Below the pieces are notes generated by a model. It was not told where the DNA came from. It made no database searches and worked only from the letters and a program-made list of their open reading frames with translations. Both the position numbers and the translations under genes were made by a program. This document shows, piece after piece, positions 11,798 through 21,700 of a stretch of DNA of 64,000 bases. This DNA is from Closterium sp. NIES-65 (taxonomy: Eukaryota > Streptophyta > Zygnematophyceae > Desmidiales > Closteriaceae), in the NCBI GenBank assembly GCA_948144175.1, contig CANXME010002275.1, positions 4,959,001 to 5,023,000 on the forward strand, written 5' to 3'. Within the stretch, counting starts at the first letter, position 1; each line of letters begins with the position of its first letter.

Positions 11798-12170
11798 TGT
11801 GAGAATTCAAAATCGAGCTCAGAAAAGAGAAGATGAATTGAATTGAATGATCACCTGGGTACAACGCGAGGCTATATATAGGCTCAACACAAGGCCCCGT
11901 AACCAGGTGTTACGCGAAGGTTCTGCGGGTCGCGAAGCGTCCCGAACAGATCCTTCCCAAATTGGGTAGAAGGCAATTCGGTGGCAACCGAAAAGCCAGA
12001 ATTCGGTGCACACAACCTAGCTCGGTGCTATAACTATAATAAAATATAGGAAAGCACCTAGCCTAGGAAATCAAGCAATTTATGCATGCATATAATCATC
12101 CTATGCTAGAAATAGCATCATAAAGTAAAGGCAAGCAAGCATAGCTGGCATAAGCCGTCGTACTCTCACA
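11798..12170 (-). repeat. 5' LTR of Gyp
   Basis: 373 bp, bounded by the inverted ends TGTGAGA and TCTCACA. It is followed on its inner side, after two bases, by the tRNA-Met-like primer site, which fixes the border. Outside it at 12171 the sequence is coding for another element (Cop-4), so 12171-12175 should be one half of the target duplication; the other half was lost with Gyp's 3' end. Confidence 0.8.
11873..11880 (-). promoter_or_regulatory. Putative TATA box in Gyp LTR
   Basis: The minus strand reads TATATATAGC about 290 bp into the 373-bp LTR, leaving roughly 80 bp for R and U5. The placement is reasonable, but it is a motif match only. Confidence 0.45.
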
Positions 12171-12850
12171 CAGGCCATCCCTTCTTCAAGTGTACCAAGG
12201 CCCCACCTGGCTGGTCACCACCAGGGTGGAAACCGCATACCAGTGGAAGGACAAAACTGCACACCAGCAACAGCCGTTTGTTCTCTCCACGAAGGAGTTG
12301 CAGCCCGAAGCGTGACAACAATGTGTCAAAACAGCAAGGGGCAAGTGAAGGAGACAGCAAATGCACCGTCACATGCATAGCTGCGGTGCGCTCGTCACAT
12401 GCTACCTTACCACCAGCTAAAGCGTCATCGTGGTTGCTGGACAGTGGATGCAGCCACCACATGACCTCGGAGAAGCGCTGGTTTGAAGAGTTAAGGGAGC
12501 TAGACGAATCTGTTTATGTGGAGCTCGTTGATGGGAGCGAGCTGAGCAGCACGATGACGGGAACGATCAGAGCAACGGCACCTGATGGGACAATAGTTCG
12601 GTACACTGATGTCTTCTACGTACCTGGCTTGAAGAGTAACCTGCTCTCCTATTGTCAGCTGCTGAAAAAGGGAGCGCGCATCAATACCATTACTAATGGA
12701 GACACCGAGATCACCATGATTGATGGAGAGGAGTACGTGCGGATTGGACTTGCCAATAACATGGATGGAGTGCTCGTCGTGCAGAATGTGCATGCACTTA
12801 CATCCGCCCATGATCCTGGACATTCCCGTGATGACGCGTCATCGAATTAG
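12171..12850 (+). pseudogene. Cop-4 gag end and protease (copia)
   Basis: Starts in the second half of a zinc knuckle (GHPFFKC) where Gyp is inserted. It continues in one open frame with a Pro/Lys/Ser-rich stretch, the copia protease motif SWLLDSGCSHHMTSEKRWF (near 12427) and the downstream block DVFYVPGLKSNLLSYCQLL. It then loses similarity and stops at 12848-12850. It is a different, more conventional copia lineage than Cop-1/2/3/6-11. Integrase and RT are not found after it, so the element is deeply deleted. Confidence 0.82.
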
Positions 12851-13549
12851 GTTGATCGTGAAGGGTTTCCCTTTTCCGCACACCTGGTGTGCACATTGAC
12901 GCACATGGGAGCACGGATTTCCGCACACCTGGGATGCACTTGAGTGGCAAGTCTGCCCGTGCATCTGTCACATGCCGCATGGCACACAGAGCCTGCATCG
13001 TGTGGAAGCCGGCACATGATGATACCAAGGATGAAGTCTCACCCCACGTTGCGGTGTGGACTTCAGGGGGAGAAGAACAAAGGTCCGCGGAAGATTCGGG
13101 AGGAGATGGAGCAGTCCTTGTAGAACATGACTCACCTGGAGCTGATGAAGCTGATGCATCCCAAGGAAGTGGATATGCTATAGCAGATGACTTACCTGCA
13201 GCAGGAGTGATTGTACCAGAGGAGGTTGAAGACAATGATGAGGAAAACACCGTAGGATGTGGAACAACGGGCGTACCATCTGCTGATGATCGTCAAGTCA
13301 ATTATTCTGGAGTTGTACTCACCTGTGCGGCCTCCTCGAGCTGTGCTGCACAACACAGCATCACCTAACTCCACACTCACTCATGTGCTTGTAGCTGTGT
13401 ACGCGAATGACTACAAGTACATGGGTGGGGGGGAGGTGGGGTGTGGAGTGTATCTGGTTGCACAGGAGTGGGATATGGAGTCAAGGAGCATAAGATGAAG
13501 ACCTATTCACCAAGGGTTGCCAATAGGCAGGGGGAGTAGGAAGAATGGA
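12851..13549 (+). mobile_element. Cop-4 remnant: internal region and polypurine tract
   Basis: An acidic open stretch (13130-13300) resembles the low-complexity linker found before RT in copia elements, but I recognise no domain in it. At 13496-13520 one frame reads DEDLFTKGC, like the copia terminal motif ADIFTKGL. A purine-rich tract (13527-13546, GGCAGGGGGAGTAGGAAGAA) then precedes the LTR. If correct, the integrase core, RT and most of RNase H have been deleted. The motif TTCYGCAYACYTGG recurs at about 12870 and 12917. Confidence 0.5.
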
Positions 13550-14459
13550 TGTAGCCGGTCGTCATACGTCGTGCGGCAGCGGTATCATACGATTAGTTGC
13601 TGCAGATGAACGGCACCATCTGAGGGAAGGATGGAGAACATACATGGAAGCACGCATTTCTGCATACCTTGGTGTGCACATTTCTGCATACTTGGTGGGC
13701 ATTGCACACATGGAGTGCACTTTACCGCATACTTGGAGCGCCTGGGATACTTGGAGTGTGCCGGCATACAGAGAAAGGCAAGGTTTATTGAGAAAGGCAG
13801 AGGAAGAAAAGCAGGGAGGAGAGAATCACGCGAAGATGCAGCAGGTGCGGACAAGAAAATGATGCAGTAGGCGCGCAGCAGATCGTCAGCCGCTGACGAA
13901 CGCCAAGTCGTTGCTTCTATCGCGCAAAGTGTGCGCCCGCCAATGCAGTTCCGCGCCAGCCATACGCCATGCGTTATCCGCTACCGATTTGCGTCATCCG
14001 CAGCTACAGTCATCGTAGACGCACATCCGTCGCGGTTTCGCGTCGTCGCACAGAAGGCATGCGATAAAGTCAGCAGCAGTGCCAATCGCGTGTCGTAAGG
14101 TCTACGGTTTTGGGAATTCAGCGTGCGCTAAAGGCATTTCGCCATGGTCCTCTTTATAAGCTTTCGGGTCCTACAGTAATTGTCACAATTATTATAGGGC
14201 CACAATTATTAGAGCTCAGCATTATTGGAGGTTCAAGGGTACAATTATTGGTACACCATTATTGGTGTGAATGGGGTCATTCTGGAGGGGTAGTTGGATG
14301 CATATATTCCCTGCTGTGTCACTTCTTCATTATCATTGAGTCATCATTGTGTCATCTTTCTACTTCTCAATTATCAATGCAAGACTTCTATCTTGTTCTT
14401 TTCTACAAACACGTTTCCGCTAGCTGGCACTATGCCTTTCTAGCAGATTGGAGGCTACA
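13550..14459 (+). repeat. Probable 3' LTR of Cop-4
   Basis: The segment is bounded by TGTAGCC and GGCTACA, a perfect 7-bp inverted pair, directly after a purine-rich tract and directly before the MU target site. A TATA-like TTTATAA is at 14153-14159, about two thirds in. The length is 910 bp. ORFs inside it (13545-13862, 14110-14499) have no recognisable domain. No second LTR is available for comparison. Confidence 0.6.
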
Positions 14460-15116
14460 CATGGATAAGGGTTTTGAGCTGAGCACGCACTGTTACTGAA
14501 CTTCTTCGCTCCCAGCGCAACTTCAGCGCTTCTGGCGCACTGTTACTGCTCTGTTTTCGCTCACAACGCCGAGTTAGCTCCTTTCAACGCATTTTTGATT
14601 TCATTGGTCCACACATGGCACATAATTACAAACCGAACTTGTGGATACTGTCATAGAAAACAGTAACTACTTTTATTTGTTTTTAGTGCTAAAATTATAC
14701 ATACCCATTGAAAAACGGTATCGACCCTAAACACCTTCTGAATGGTGTTATTTTTTATGCTCTATCGAGACAAGCCATCGAAAAAAAATATAATCGCTGG
14801 GAAGGACATAAATCTTAAACACCTTGTCACCCGGTGTTTAGGGTTGATGTCTCCCTCGAAAAACATGCCAACCGATAGGGTTTTTTTTTTTTTGTGCCCA
14901 AAATGCTTTCGTTTGACGGTTCTGTGGCCGCCAACCAAAGCAGAGTTATCGGCCCGTCAATTCTACGACCAATTAAAGCAAAATTGTGTTGAAAGGAGCT
15001 AATTCTGCGTTGTGAGCGAAAACCGTGCAGTAAGAGTGCGCCAGAAGCCTTGTAGCTGCGTGGGGAGCAAATATGATCAGTAAAAGTGCGTTCTCAACTC
15101 AAAACCCCATGGATAA
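14460..15116. mobile_element. MU: Mutator-like non-autonomous DNA transposon (MITE) with TSDs
   Basis: The element spans 14469-15107 (639 bp). Its ends form terminal inverted repeats of about 141 bp (14469-14609 and 14967-15107) starting GGGTTTTGAG. The inner part of the arms is nearly identical, with CTTCTGGCGCACT and TTTTCGCTCACAACGC matching on both sides. It is flanked by a perfect 9-bp target duplication CATGGATAA at 14460-14468 and 15108-15116. Long TIRs with a 9-bp TSD are the hallmark of the Mutator superfamily. The AT-rich interior has no transposase, only smaller inverted copies of a CCCTAAACACC motif (near 14730 and 14835), so it needs a transposase in trans. Confidence 0.88.
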
Positions 15117-15208
15117 CGGAAAAGGTTGTACACGTCTATTGGATCATAAGCAAGTACAGAAATAATCAGAGGAATTTGAAAATGGCCAATGTAACGGATT
15201 TATATTAT
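15117..15208. other. Short spacer with nothing recognised
   Basis: 92 bp of AT-rich sequence between the MU target duplication and the Cop-5 5' LTR. I see no element or coding similarity. Confidence 0.5.
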
Positions 15209-15652
15209 TGTTGGAAACAATTGATTTAAGCGCCCCTGTCGTGTCGAAACACCAATTCAGAAGCAAAGCACAACATATCGAAGCATCAGCGAGTCAATCC
15301 TCGGAGGTTGAGCAACTGCTGGAGGTTACGCGAAAGTCAAAGGTCAGCGACCTTTGACCTGACAAGTACAGCGCGACAGCAAGGACAAACAACTGACTCA
15401 CTATGGAGCAGTTGCCCGAGTCGTCACTGTATCGAACCGCAACAGCAACAGCAAAAGAGTTATTAGTTATAACCCTTCATATTCCCTTGTACTCTTATAA
15501 AAGCTTGTATCTCTTTGTTTTAATTAATCTACTTTGCCCTCACATACCAGCGCAGGGTGGTTCACAACTCTTCATTAAAACGCTTCCGCTATTATATCAG
15601 TCCTACCAGAAGTTTAGTTTTGTAAAGATCCTAAGGCCTTTTCAACCCAACA
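15209..15652 (+). repeat. 5' LTR of Cop-5
   Basis: 444 bp, starting TGTTGGAAACAATTG and ending CAACCCAACA, followed by the primer site TGGTATGAGAGCGG at 15653-15666. A TATAAAA motif lies at 15496-15502, a sensible promoter position. Its first 148 bp recur at 56402-56549 in the same orientation. Confidence 0.88.
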
Positions 15653-15709
15653 TGGTATGAGAGCGGTCATGACAAATTCCACTATCAAGACACCTACAAC
15701 AAAGAAAGC

Positions 15710-15881
15710 ATGGCCACTTAGAAGGAGAGGAGTTCCTCTAATGGTTCTCCCGGCACTATCCCTACTCCACCTCCTGCCTCTAGCCTACAGACAGAGCAGG
15801 GCACGGCGACAAGACCAGCAGCAAGGTCCACTGAAACTCCTGCGAATAAGCCTGCAGACTTCAACCAAGACATGATGGAGA
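15710..15881 (+). pseudogene. Cop-5 gag N-terminus (interrupted by Cop-6)
   Basis: The ATG at 15710 opens a Ser/Thr/Pro-rich N-terminus, with a TAG at the fourth codon (15719-15721). The same frame continues to PADFNQDMME, where Cop-6 is inserted after the target site GGAGA (15877-15881). Across the insertion the frame resumes at 25226 as EKFFSFMSFYEQ. No folded domain lies in this part. Confidence 0.7.
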
Positions 15882-15968
15882 TGTCAAACATTATATATGT
15901 TGTGTTAGTTTAGGCTACAGTGGGTTAGCCTATAGGGGGTACACAATTCTAGGGTTAGGTACTTGTAC
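15882..15968 (+). repeat. Partial LTR at the left border of Cop-6
   Basis: Matches the first 87 bp of the 17698-17818 LTR, from TGTCAAACATTATATATG to GGTACTTGTAC, then breaks off. It directly follows the GGAGA target site. Confidence 0.9.
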
Positions 15969-16405
15969 ATTCCCTATGATCTGAGTTCCTGCAGACTTCA
16001 ACCAAGAAATGCTTGTAACGCAGTTAGAATAAGGGAATGTACCCCTCAGGGTACATGGCTAGCTATGTGTAATCTTTGTGTTAATCAACTTGGTCATCTA
16101 CATTCTCTATGATCTGAGTTCCTACAACAAGACTTCTGCTACCATAACTCTTCTGAGGCATTCCTATCCTATCCAATGTCCTGATTCTAACAGTAATATA
16201 TACATGTAAGCTTTAAAATTGAATGATCACTTTTATGAGGACCCAATAAATACGATATGCATATGGGGGTTTTGAAGTGAAAGAAGTTGTTATTGTCAGT
16301 AGTATCATTCCCTCGCTGCAATGAGGATAATCAAAATAGTAATCTGAGTTCTGGAATGTCATGGAGCTGTTACAGGTGCTGAAGACATCACATAACGAGT
16401 ACACT
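15969..16405. other. Junction DNA after the partial LTR; GST 3' flank
   Basis: No gene is seen. Bases 15988-16007 repeat exactly the 20 bp at 15851-15870, just outside the insertion. A 24-bp direct repeat (15967-15990 and 16100-16123, one mismatch) and a perfect 8-bp-stem hairpin (16037-16056) are also present. From about 16200 the sequence is AT-rich and would be the 3' flank of the antisense GST fragment. Confidence 0.6.
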
Positions 16406-17609
16406 TTAAAGTGTGGGAAGCGGCGCTATCTCATGCATCTTTTTCCAGACGGAGCGGGAGAACAGCTGGCTGAGCCAAGCTTCCAGATTTGGGCGGGAAT
16501 CGAACAAATCTCCAACTCCCGCCGCCTGAAGTAGCTCAATGACTGGCAGGTGTGTCAGATCTGCGAGAGTGAACGAGTCGCCCACAGATACTCCCGCCCG
16601 TCGAGATGCATTTCGTAAATATTGAGGATCTTCTCCAGCTGCACATTCCACGAGAGGGACGGAATGAGATTACGAAACACAGGAATCGATGCAGAAAATA
16701 AGCCGAAAGTTGCAAGAAGAGATGACGGTGCCTTGAACGAGAAGCTAGTAGATTTTTCAGACATGGACGTAGCCAGCTCGCTTTTTTCGTCGCTGCAGCA
16801 ACCTTCTCCTCGTCAGGCTCGCCAATCTTCTGAAACTTCTTAAATACTCGCTCAAGCGCGATCGCGATCACCTCGGGCGAGAAAGCGTTGACCTCCGTCT
16901 CGATCCACTGGTTCACGCGGCCTCGCTCCAACGCGTCCTTTTCCAGTAGGTTGACTCCACGTTCCGCGCCGTACTTGTCGGCGAGGTAGCGCATGATGGC
17001 TCGAGACTCTGGACTAGTAAGGGAAAATAGCAACGTCAAAGCCCCGGGAGCGTGAAATCAACATTTTTATCTACCGTGTCGTCGGAGAACCACGAGTACC
17101 ATGTCTGACGTGCACTGAGGAGACAACGGATATTCAGGCACTTGGTATTATAGACGCAGCAAAGAGGGACCCGTCCCTCTCAATCTCCAAACACCAGCGG
17201 TTCAACGGTGAGGACCCGTCCTTGGACTCCTGATGAGTGGTATGCAATGGTGGCGATCGGTGCCTTTTACTCTTGTTTTTTCTTGGCTATACATCTCTGC
17301 CGCCTTCAACGCACTTGATAGCTGGTTCCCTTCGTTGAACCAGCCGAAAGTCTGCATGCACCTACCCCAGATGCGCTCGCCGTGAGCCTTGCTTAGGCGC
17401 CTCATTCAAGGGACAAGGGCTTGACAACGACCCCAGGAGCACATTCCCCCAAAACACCTACCCCAGATGCACCTTCCCCAAAAGCACCTACCCCAAATGC
17501 GCTCGCCGTCGTCTTCGATAAGAGGCAGCTTCCCAAAAGGCTGCTTCGCGAGAAACGCGGGCGTGCGCGATTCGCCGTTGGTGCCGTCGACAAACTCCCA
17601 CTCGTAGCG
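16406..17609 (-). pseudogene. Glutathione S-transferase (phi-like) gene fragment with introns
   Basis: GSTs conjugate glutathione to electrophiles in the cytosol. On the minus strand I read three exons. Exon a (17609-17492) encodes PAFLAKQPFGKLPLIEDDGE, the glutathione-site part of the N-terminal thioredoxin fold. Exon b (17008-16782) encodes ESRAIMRYLADKYG, NLLEKDALERGRVNQW and FSPEVIAIALERVFKK. Exon c (16638-16406) encodes LEKILNIYEMHLDGREYL, GDSFTLADLTHLP and SRPNLEAWLSQLFSR, then a stop. Introns begin GTAGGT (17491) and GCGAGC (16781) and end in CCAG and GCAG; both junctions keep frame. The a/b junction falls before SRAI, as in plant phi GSTs. One base is missing between EYL and GDSF (near 16590), and exon 1 with the start is absent. 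The phi assignment rests on motif recall. Confidence 0.85.
17403..17491. repeat. Short minisatellite in the GST fragment intron
   Basis: Degenerate copies of a 16-18 bp unit built on TGGGGTAGGTGC (minus strand) follow the putative splice donor; another copy with the exon end GGCGAGCGCAT.TGGGGTAGG lies near 17365-17385. The exon/intron border seems to have been locally duplicated. Confidence 0.6.
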
Positions 17610-17697
17610 CTGCGGGCGAAGGGAAGAAGGGTTTGGGGTGGGTAGAGGGTGAGAATCTGTGAAGTTACCCGGATGTCAGCGTGTACTAACACCGTTG

Positions 17698-17818
17698 TGT
17701 CAAACATTATATATGTTGTGTTAGTTTAGGCTACAGTGGGTTAGCCTATAGGGGGTACACAATTCTAGGGTTAGGTACTTGTACTCATTTCACTCATTCC
17801 TGTTCAGTGATTCCAACA
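17698..17818 (+). repeat. Internal full LTR (5' LTR of the Cop-6 body)
   Basis: 121 bp, TGTCAAAC...TTCCAACA. It is followed directly by the PBS. Compared with the 3' LTR it lacks an 11-bp piece around GCTAGTTCATT and differs at about two other sites. Confidence 0.9.
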
Positions 17819-17864
17819 TGGTATAGAGCAGGTCCTTCCTAGGACCGAAATTTTCCAAGGGCCC
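17819..17864 (+). other. Cop-6 PBS, stem-loop and GGGCCC palindrome
   Basis: PBS TGGTATAGAGCAGG starts at 17819. Arms GGTCC (17831-17835) and GGACC (17842-17846) can pair over the loop TTCCTA. GGGCCC is at 17859-17864. Confidence 0.78.
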
Positions 17865-17884
17865 ACCACTACGTAACTACCTAC

Positions 17885-18724
17885 CTACCTGTGCCCTAGG
17901 GCGCCTCGGCGTGTCACGCCCCTAGAGGCCCCTCTTGACGGCCCCGCGCTAGCCCCGTTCAGGCCCCGTCGGCCCCACGCCCGCTCTCCCTAGCGGCCCC
18001 GTTCAGGCCCCGTCGGCCGCCTCAAGGCCCCGTTCAGGCCCCGCGCTAGCCCCGTTCGGGCCCCGACGGCCCCGTTTCAGGCCCCGTCGGCCCCGCGCTA
18101 GCCCCTCTCAGGCCCCGTCGGCCCACGCTAGCCCCCTTTCAGGCCCCATCGGCCCCGTTTCAGGCCCCGTCGGCCCCGCGCTAGCCTCTCTCAGGCCCCG
18201 TCGGCCCGCGCTAGCCCCGTTTCAGGCCTCGTTGGCCCCGTTTCAGGCCCCGTCGGCCACGCGCTAGCCCCTCTCAGGCCCCGTCGGCCCGCGCTAGCCC
18301 CGTTTCAGGCCCCGTCGGCCCCCCGCTAGCCCCTCTCAGGCCCCGTCGGCCCCGCGCTAGCCCCATTCAGGCCCCGATCGGGCCTGCGCTAGCCCCGTTT
18401 CAGGCCCCGTCGGCCCCGTTTCAGGCCCCGATCGGCCCCGCGCTCGCCCCTCTAGGGCCCCAACCGGCCCCGTGCCGACCTCGCCGACCCGTGCCCACCA
18501 CCTAGAGGCCCCGGGCGGCCCGTTCCCGCCGCAGCACACGAGGGAGAGCGGGCGGCCCGTCCCCGCCGTGACCCGAGCCGCGCGACCCGAGCCGCGCGCC
18601 CCGAGCCGAGCCGCGCCACCCAGCCGAGCCGCGACGCGACCTGAACCGAGCCGCGCCGCCCTGCCCTACCTGGTTCGTCCTACCTGCTTCTCCTACTGCT
18701 ACTGCTGCTATTTCTACTGTTCCT
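17885..18724 (+). repeat. Cop-6 leader: GC-rich tandem array
   Basis: About 600 bp of degenerate units around GGCCCCGTCGGCCC and GCGCTAGCCCC...TCAGGCC precede a region rich in GAGCCGCGC (18560-18660) and the gag ATG at 18725. It has no coding similarity. Short minus-strand ORFs here are repeat-frame artefacts. Confidence 0.78.
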
Positions 18725-21700
18725 ATGGCTAGCCCACAGGTTCTCGTGTTCGATGCTGAGGGCCGCCCTGTGAAGTTTGACACCTGGCTCGATGACCTGC
18801 ACCTCTACCTACAGCTCACAGCCAAGGATGACATCTCACTGTACGATCACGCCCTAGGCCATGTCACTGCCCCTTCTGCTACTGCTGACAGCACTGCTCG
18901 CTCACAGTGGCAGACTCGTGATGCCCACGCTCGCTTCGCCATTCGCAACTCCCTGCCGATAGACGAATGCGAGCACTTTGGTCAGCACAAGACTGCACAG
19001 GCACTGTACACAGCTGTAGTTGCTCGCTACTCCTCACCTGCCTCTGCCGCACTAGGCCGTCTCTCCCTCCCCTACCTGTTTCCCGACCTGGCCTCTTTTC
19101 ACACAGTCGCTGACCTCATCACGCACCTCCGTACTAGTGAGGCCCGTTTCCGTACCGCCATGCCTGCTGATTTCCTTGCCACGCACCCCCCTCCACTCTA
19201 GCTCACTCTCTACCACCTAGTCACCCGCCTCCCTGACACACTGCGTGCTGTCAGGGACCACTTCCTAGCTCGTTGCCCCACTGAGCTCACCATTGCCCTC
19301 CTCGAGAAGGAGCTACTTGCAGCTGAGACTAGCATAGTCGCTGTAGGTGCCTCTCGTGGCGACCCCCGTACCCCGTTCTTTGAGGGGTGTTCTCCTTCCC
19401 CCCTTCTTCCCTCTGTCGCCTCTGCTGCTGCTGTCGACCTTCTTGGTGCTGAGAAGGTCGGCGCTGCGTCTGCCTCGAGCGGACGCTGCAGCGGCAAGGG
19501 CAAAGGGGCAAGGGTGGTGGCGGTGACGGTGGGGGAGGCGGCGGTGGGGGCGGTGGAGGCAGTGGGGGTGGTGGCTCGGCTGGAGGGGCGAGTGGTAGCG
19601 GTGGGGGTGGTGGCGGCAGCGGCGGGGGAGGTGGCAGGAGTGGAGGCGGCGGTTGGGGTGGCGGTGGACGAGGCGGCGGCAGGGGTTGGGGTGGTCGAGG
19701 AGGTGGCAGCGGTGGTGGTGGCCGTGGAGGCACTGGCGGTGGCCAGGGCCAGCAGCACACTCCCTCGCCCCAGGAGGTCCGTGAGTGGTACTCTTAGCAC
19801 GGGGGTGGGGGTGGTCTTAGCTGCACGTACGTCATTCGCACTGGTGACCGCACTGGTCAGCAGTGTGGACGACCGCACGCCACACAGCGCTGCTTCTCTC
19901 GTCTCGATGACGCTTGGCGTGTTCAGTTCCCTCAGGCCACTGAGCTGCCCCGCTGGCTTGATCTCCTGAAGAAGGGGATTGATATCTATGCTCTAGACTT
20001 TGATGCTATTCTATCTGCCATGTATGTGATGTCTACTAGTGGAGAGGGTGCTGAGTACTTGTGTGTGCCGCCCGACCCGGGCATTAGGGCCAGTGCGTCT
20101 GCCGCTCCAGGTACTCGCGTGTCGGCTACCCCAGGTGCTGGTGAGGCTGCTGCTCTAGGTGCTCGTGTGTCTCCCCCCCTTGGTACTGCGTCGACTGCCG
20201 CACTGCACACCTTCACACTGGACTCAGGTGCTTCTCGCTGCTTCTTTCGTGACCGCACTGCCCTTGAGCCGCTTGCTCGGCCAGTTGCTGTCTCCCTTGC
20301 TGACCCCTCTGGGGGTCTGGTCATTGCGACCTCTTCCACTGTCCTTCCCTGCCCTGCGGTCCCGTCGGGCACACTGTCAGGTCTCCACCTCCCCTCGTTC
20401 TCTACGAACTTGGTGGCAGAATGTGCACTCCAGGACGGGGGTGTTCACCAGTTCACCCCTGCCTACGAGCGCGTGACACACTGTACGTGTGCTCGTACGG
20501 GCCGTCACTTGGCTACCTTCACTCGGCAACCGGGGTCGGACCTGTACACACTGACTACTGAGTCCCCTCAGGTTGCTGCGACTGCGTCCGCGTCCGCGTC
20601 AGGTCAGCTGTCCGCCCCCTGCTCGTGTCGCTCTTTGGCACACGAGACTGTCCTCTGGCACCACCGCCTTGGCCACCCGTCTGTGCAGCGGCTTCGTGCC
20701 ATGCACTCCCGGTACCTTGTCTCTGGCCTGCCCATGGTCCTTCCTGCCCTCCCACCCTCGCCTGCTCCTAACTGTCTCCCTTGTGTTGAGGGACGGCAGC
20801 GCGCCGCTCCTCACTCCTCCTCGTTCCCCCCGACGACTGCTCCCTTGCAGAACACTCCACATGGACGTGTGGGGCCCAGCCCGCGTCCGTGGTCAGGGTC
20901 AGGAGAGGTACTTCCTGATAGTTGTTGACGACTACTCGCGCTACACCTCGGTCTTCCCCTTGCGCACCAAGGGTGAGGTCCCTGATGTCTTGATCCCTTG
21001 GATCCGCAGAGCCCGTCTCCAGCTCAGCGAGCGTTTTCACTCGGACTTTCCTGTTCTGCGCTTGCACTCTGACAGAGGTGGTGAGTTCTCCTCCGACCTC
21101 TTGGCAGCCTACTGTGCTGAGCACGGCATTGAGCAGTCGTTCACGCTTCCGGCTTCTCCACAGCAGAATGGGGTTGCGGAGCGCCGCATTGGCCTGGTCA
21201 TGGAGGTCGCCCGTACCTCCTTGATCCATGCGGCTGCCCCCCACTTTCTGTGGCCGTTTGCGGTCCGGTACGCTGCGCATCAGCTCAACCTCTGGCCCCG
21301 TGTCTCCTTGCCGGAGACCTCGCCCACGCTGCTGTGGACGGGGGAGGTTGGCGATGCGTCGCGTTTCCGGGTCTGGGGGTTTCGAGCTTTTGTCCGCGAT
21401 TCGTCTGCGGACAAGCTCTCCTCCCGTGCTGTTCCTTGCGTCTTCCTCGGCATTGTCCCGGACGCGTCTGGTTGGCAATTTTACCACGCCACCTCGCGCC
21501 GAGTCTTGTCCTCCCAGGACGTCACTTTTGACGAGTCCGTCCCCTTCTACCGCCTCTTCTCCTACCGCCGCTGCCCCCCCCCCGCCTCTCTTCCTCGCGC
21601 CAGGCGCTGCTGTTGCAGACCCCCTCCCCCCTCAGGGTGCCGCTCCCTCAGGTGTGTCTCAGGTAGACCCGGTTGAGCTTGTTGAGGTAGCTGTCGACTC

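Noticed and set aside
13545-14499. Small ORFs (105 and 129 residues) as possible host genes
   Set aside because: No recognisable domain, and they lie within the proposed Cop-4 LTR, bounded by TGTAGCC/GGCTACA.
15403-15660. An 85-residue ORF as a small gene
   Set aside because: It lies inside the Cop-5 5' LTR and runs through the primer-binding site.
20849-20860. Programmed frameshift in Cop-6 and Cop-7 ahead of the integrase core
   Set aside because: Cop-3, 8, 9, 10 and 11 read this point in one frame, so the extra base is a shared defect rather than a recoding signal.
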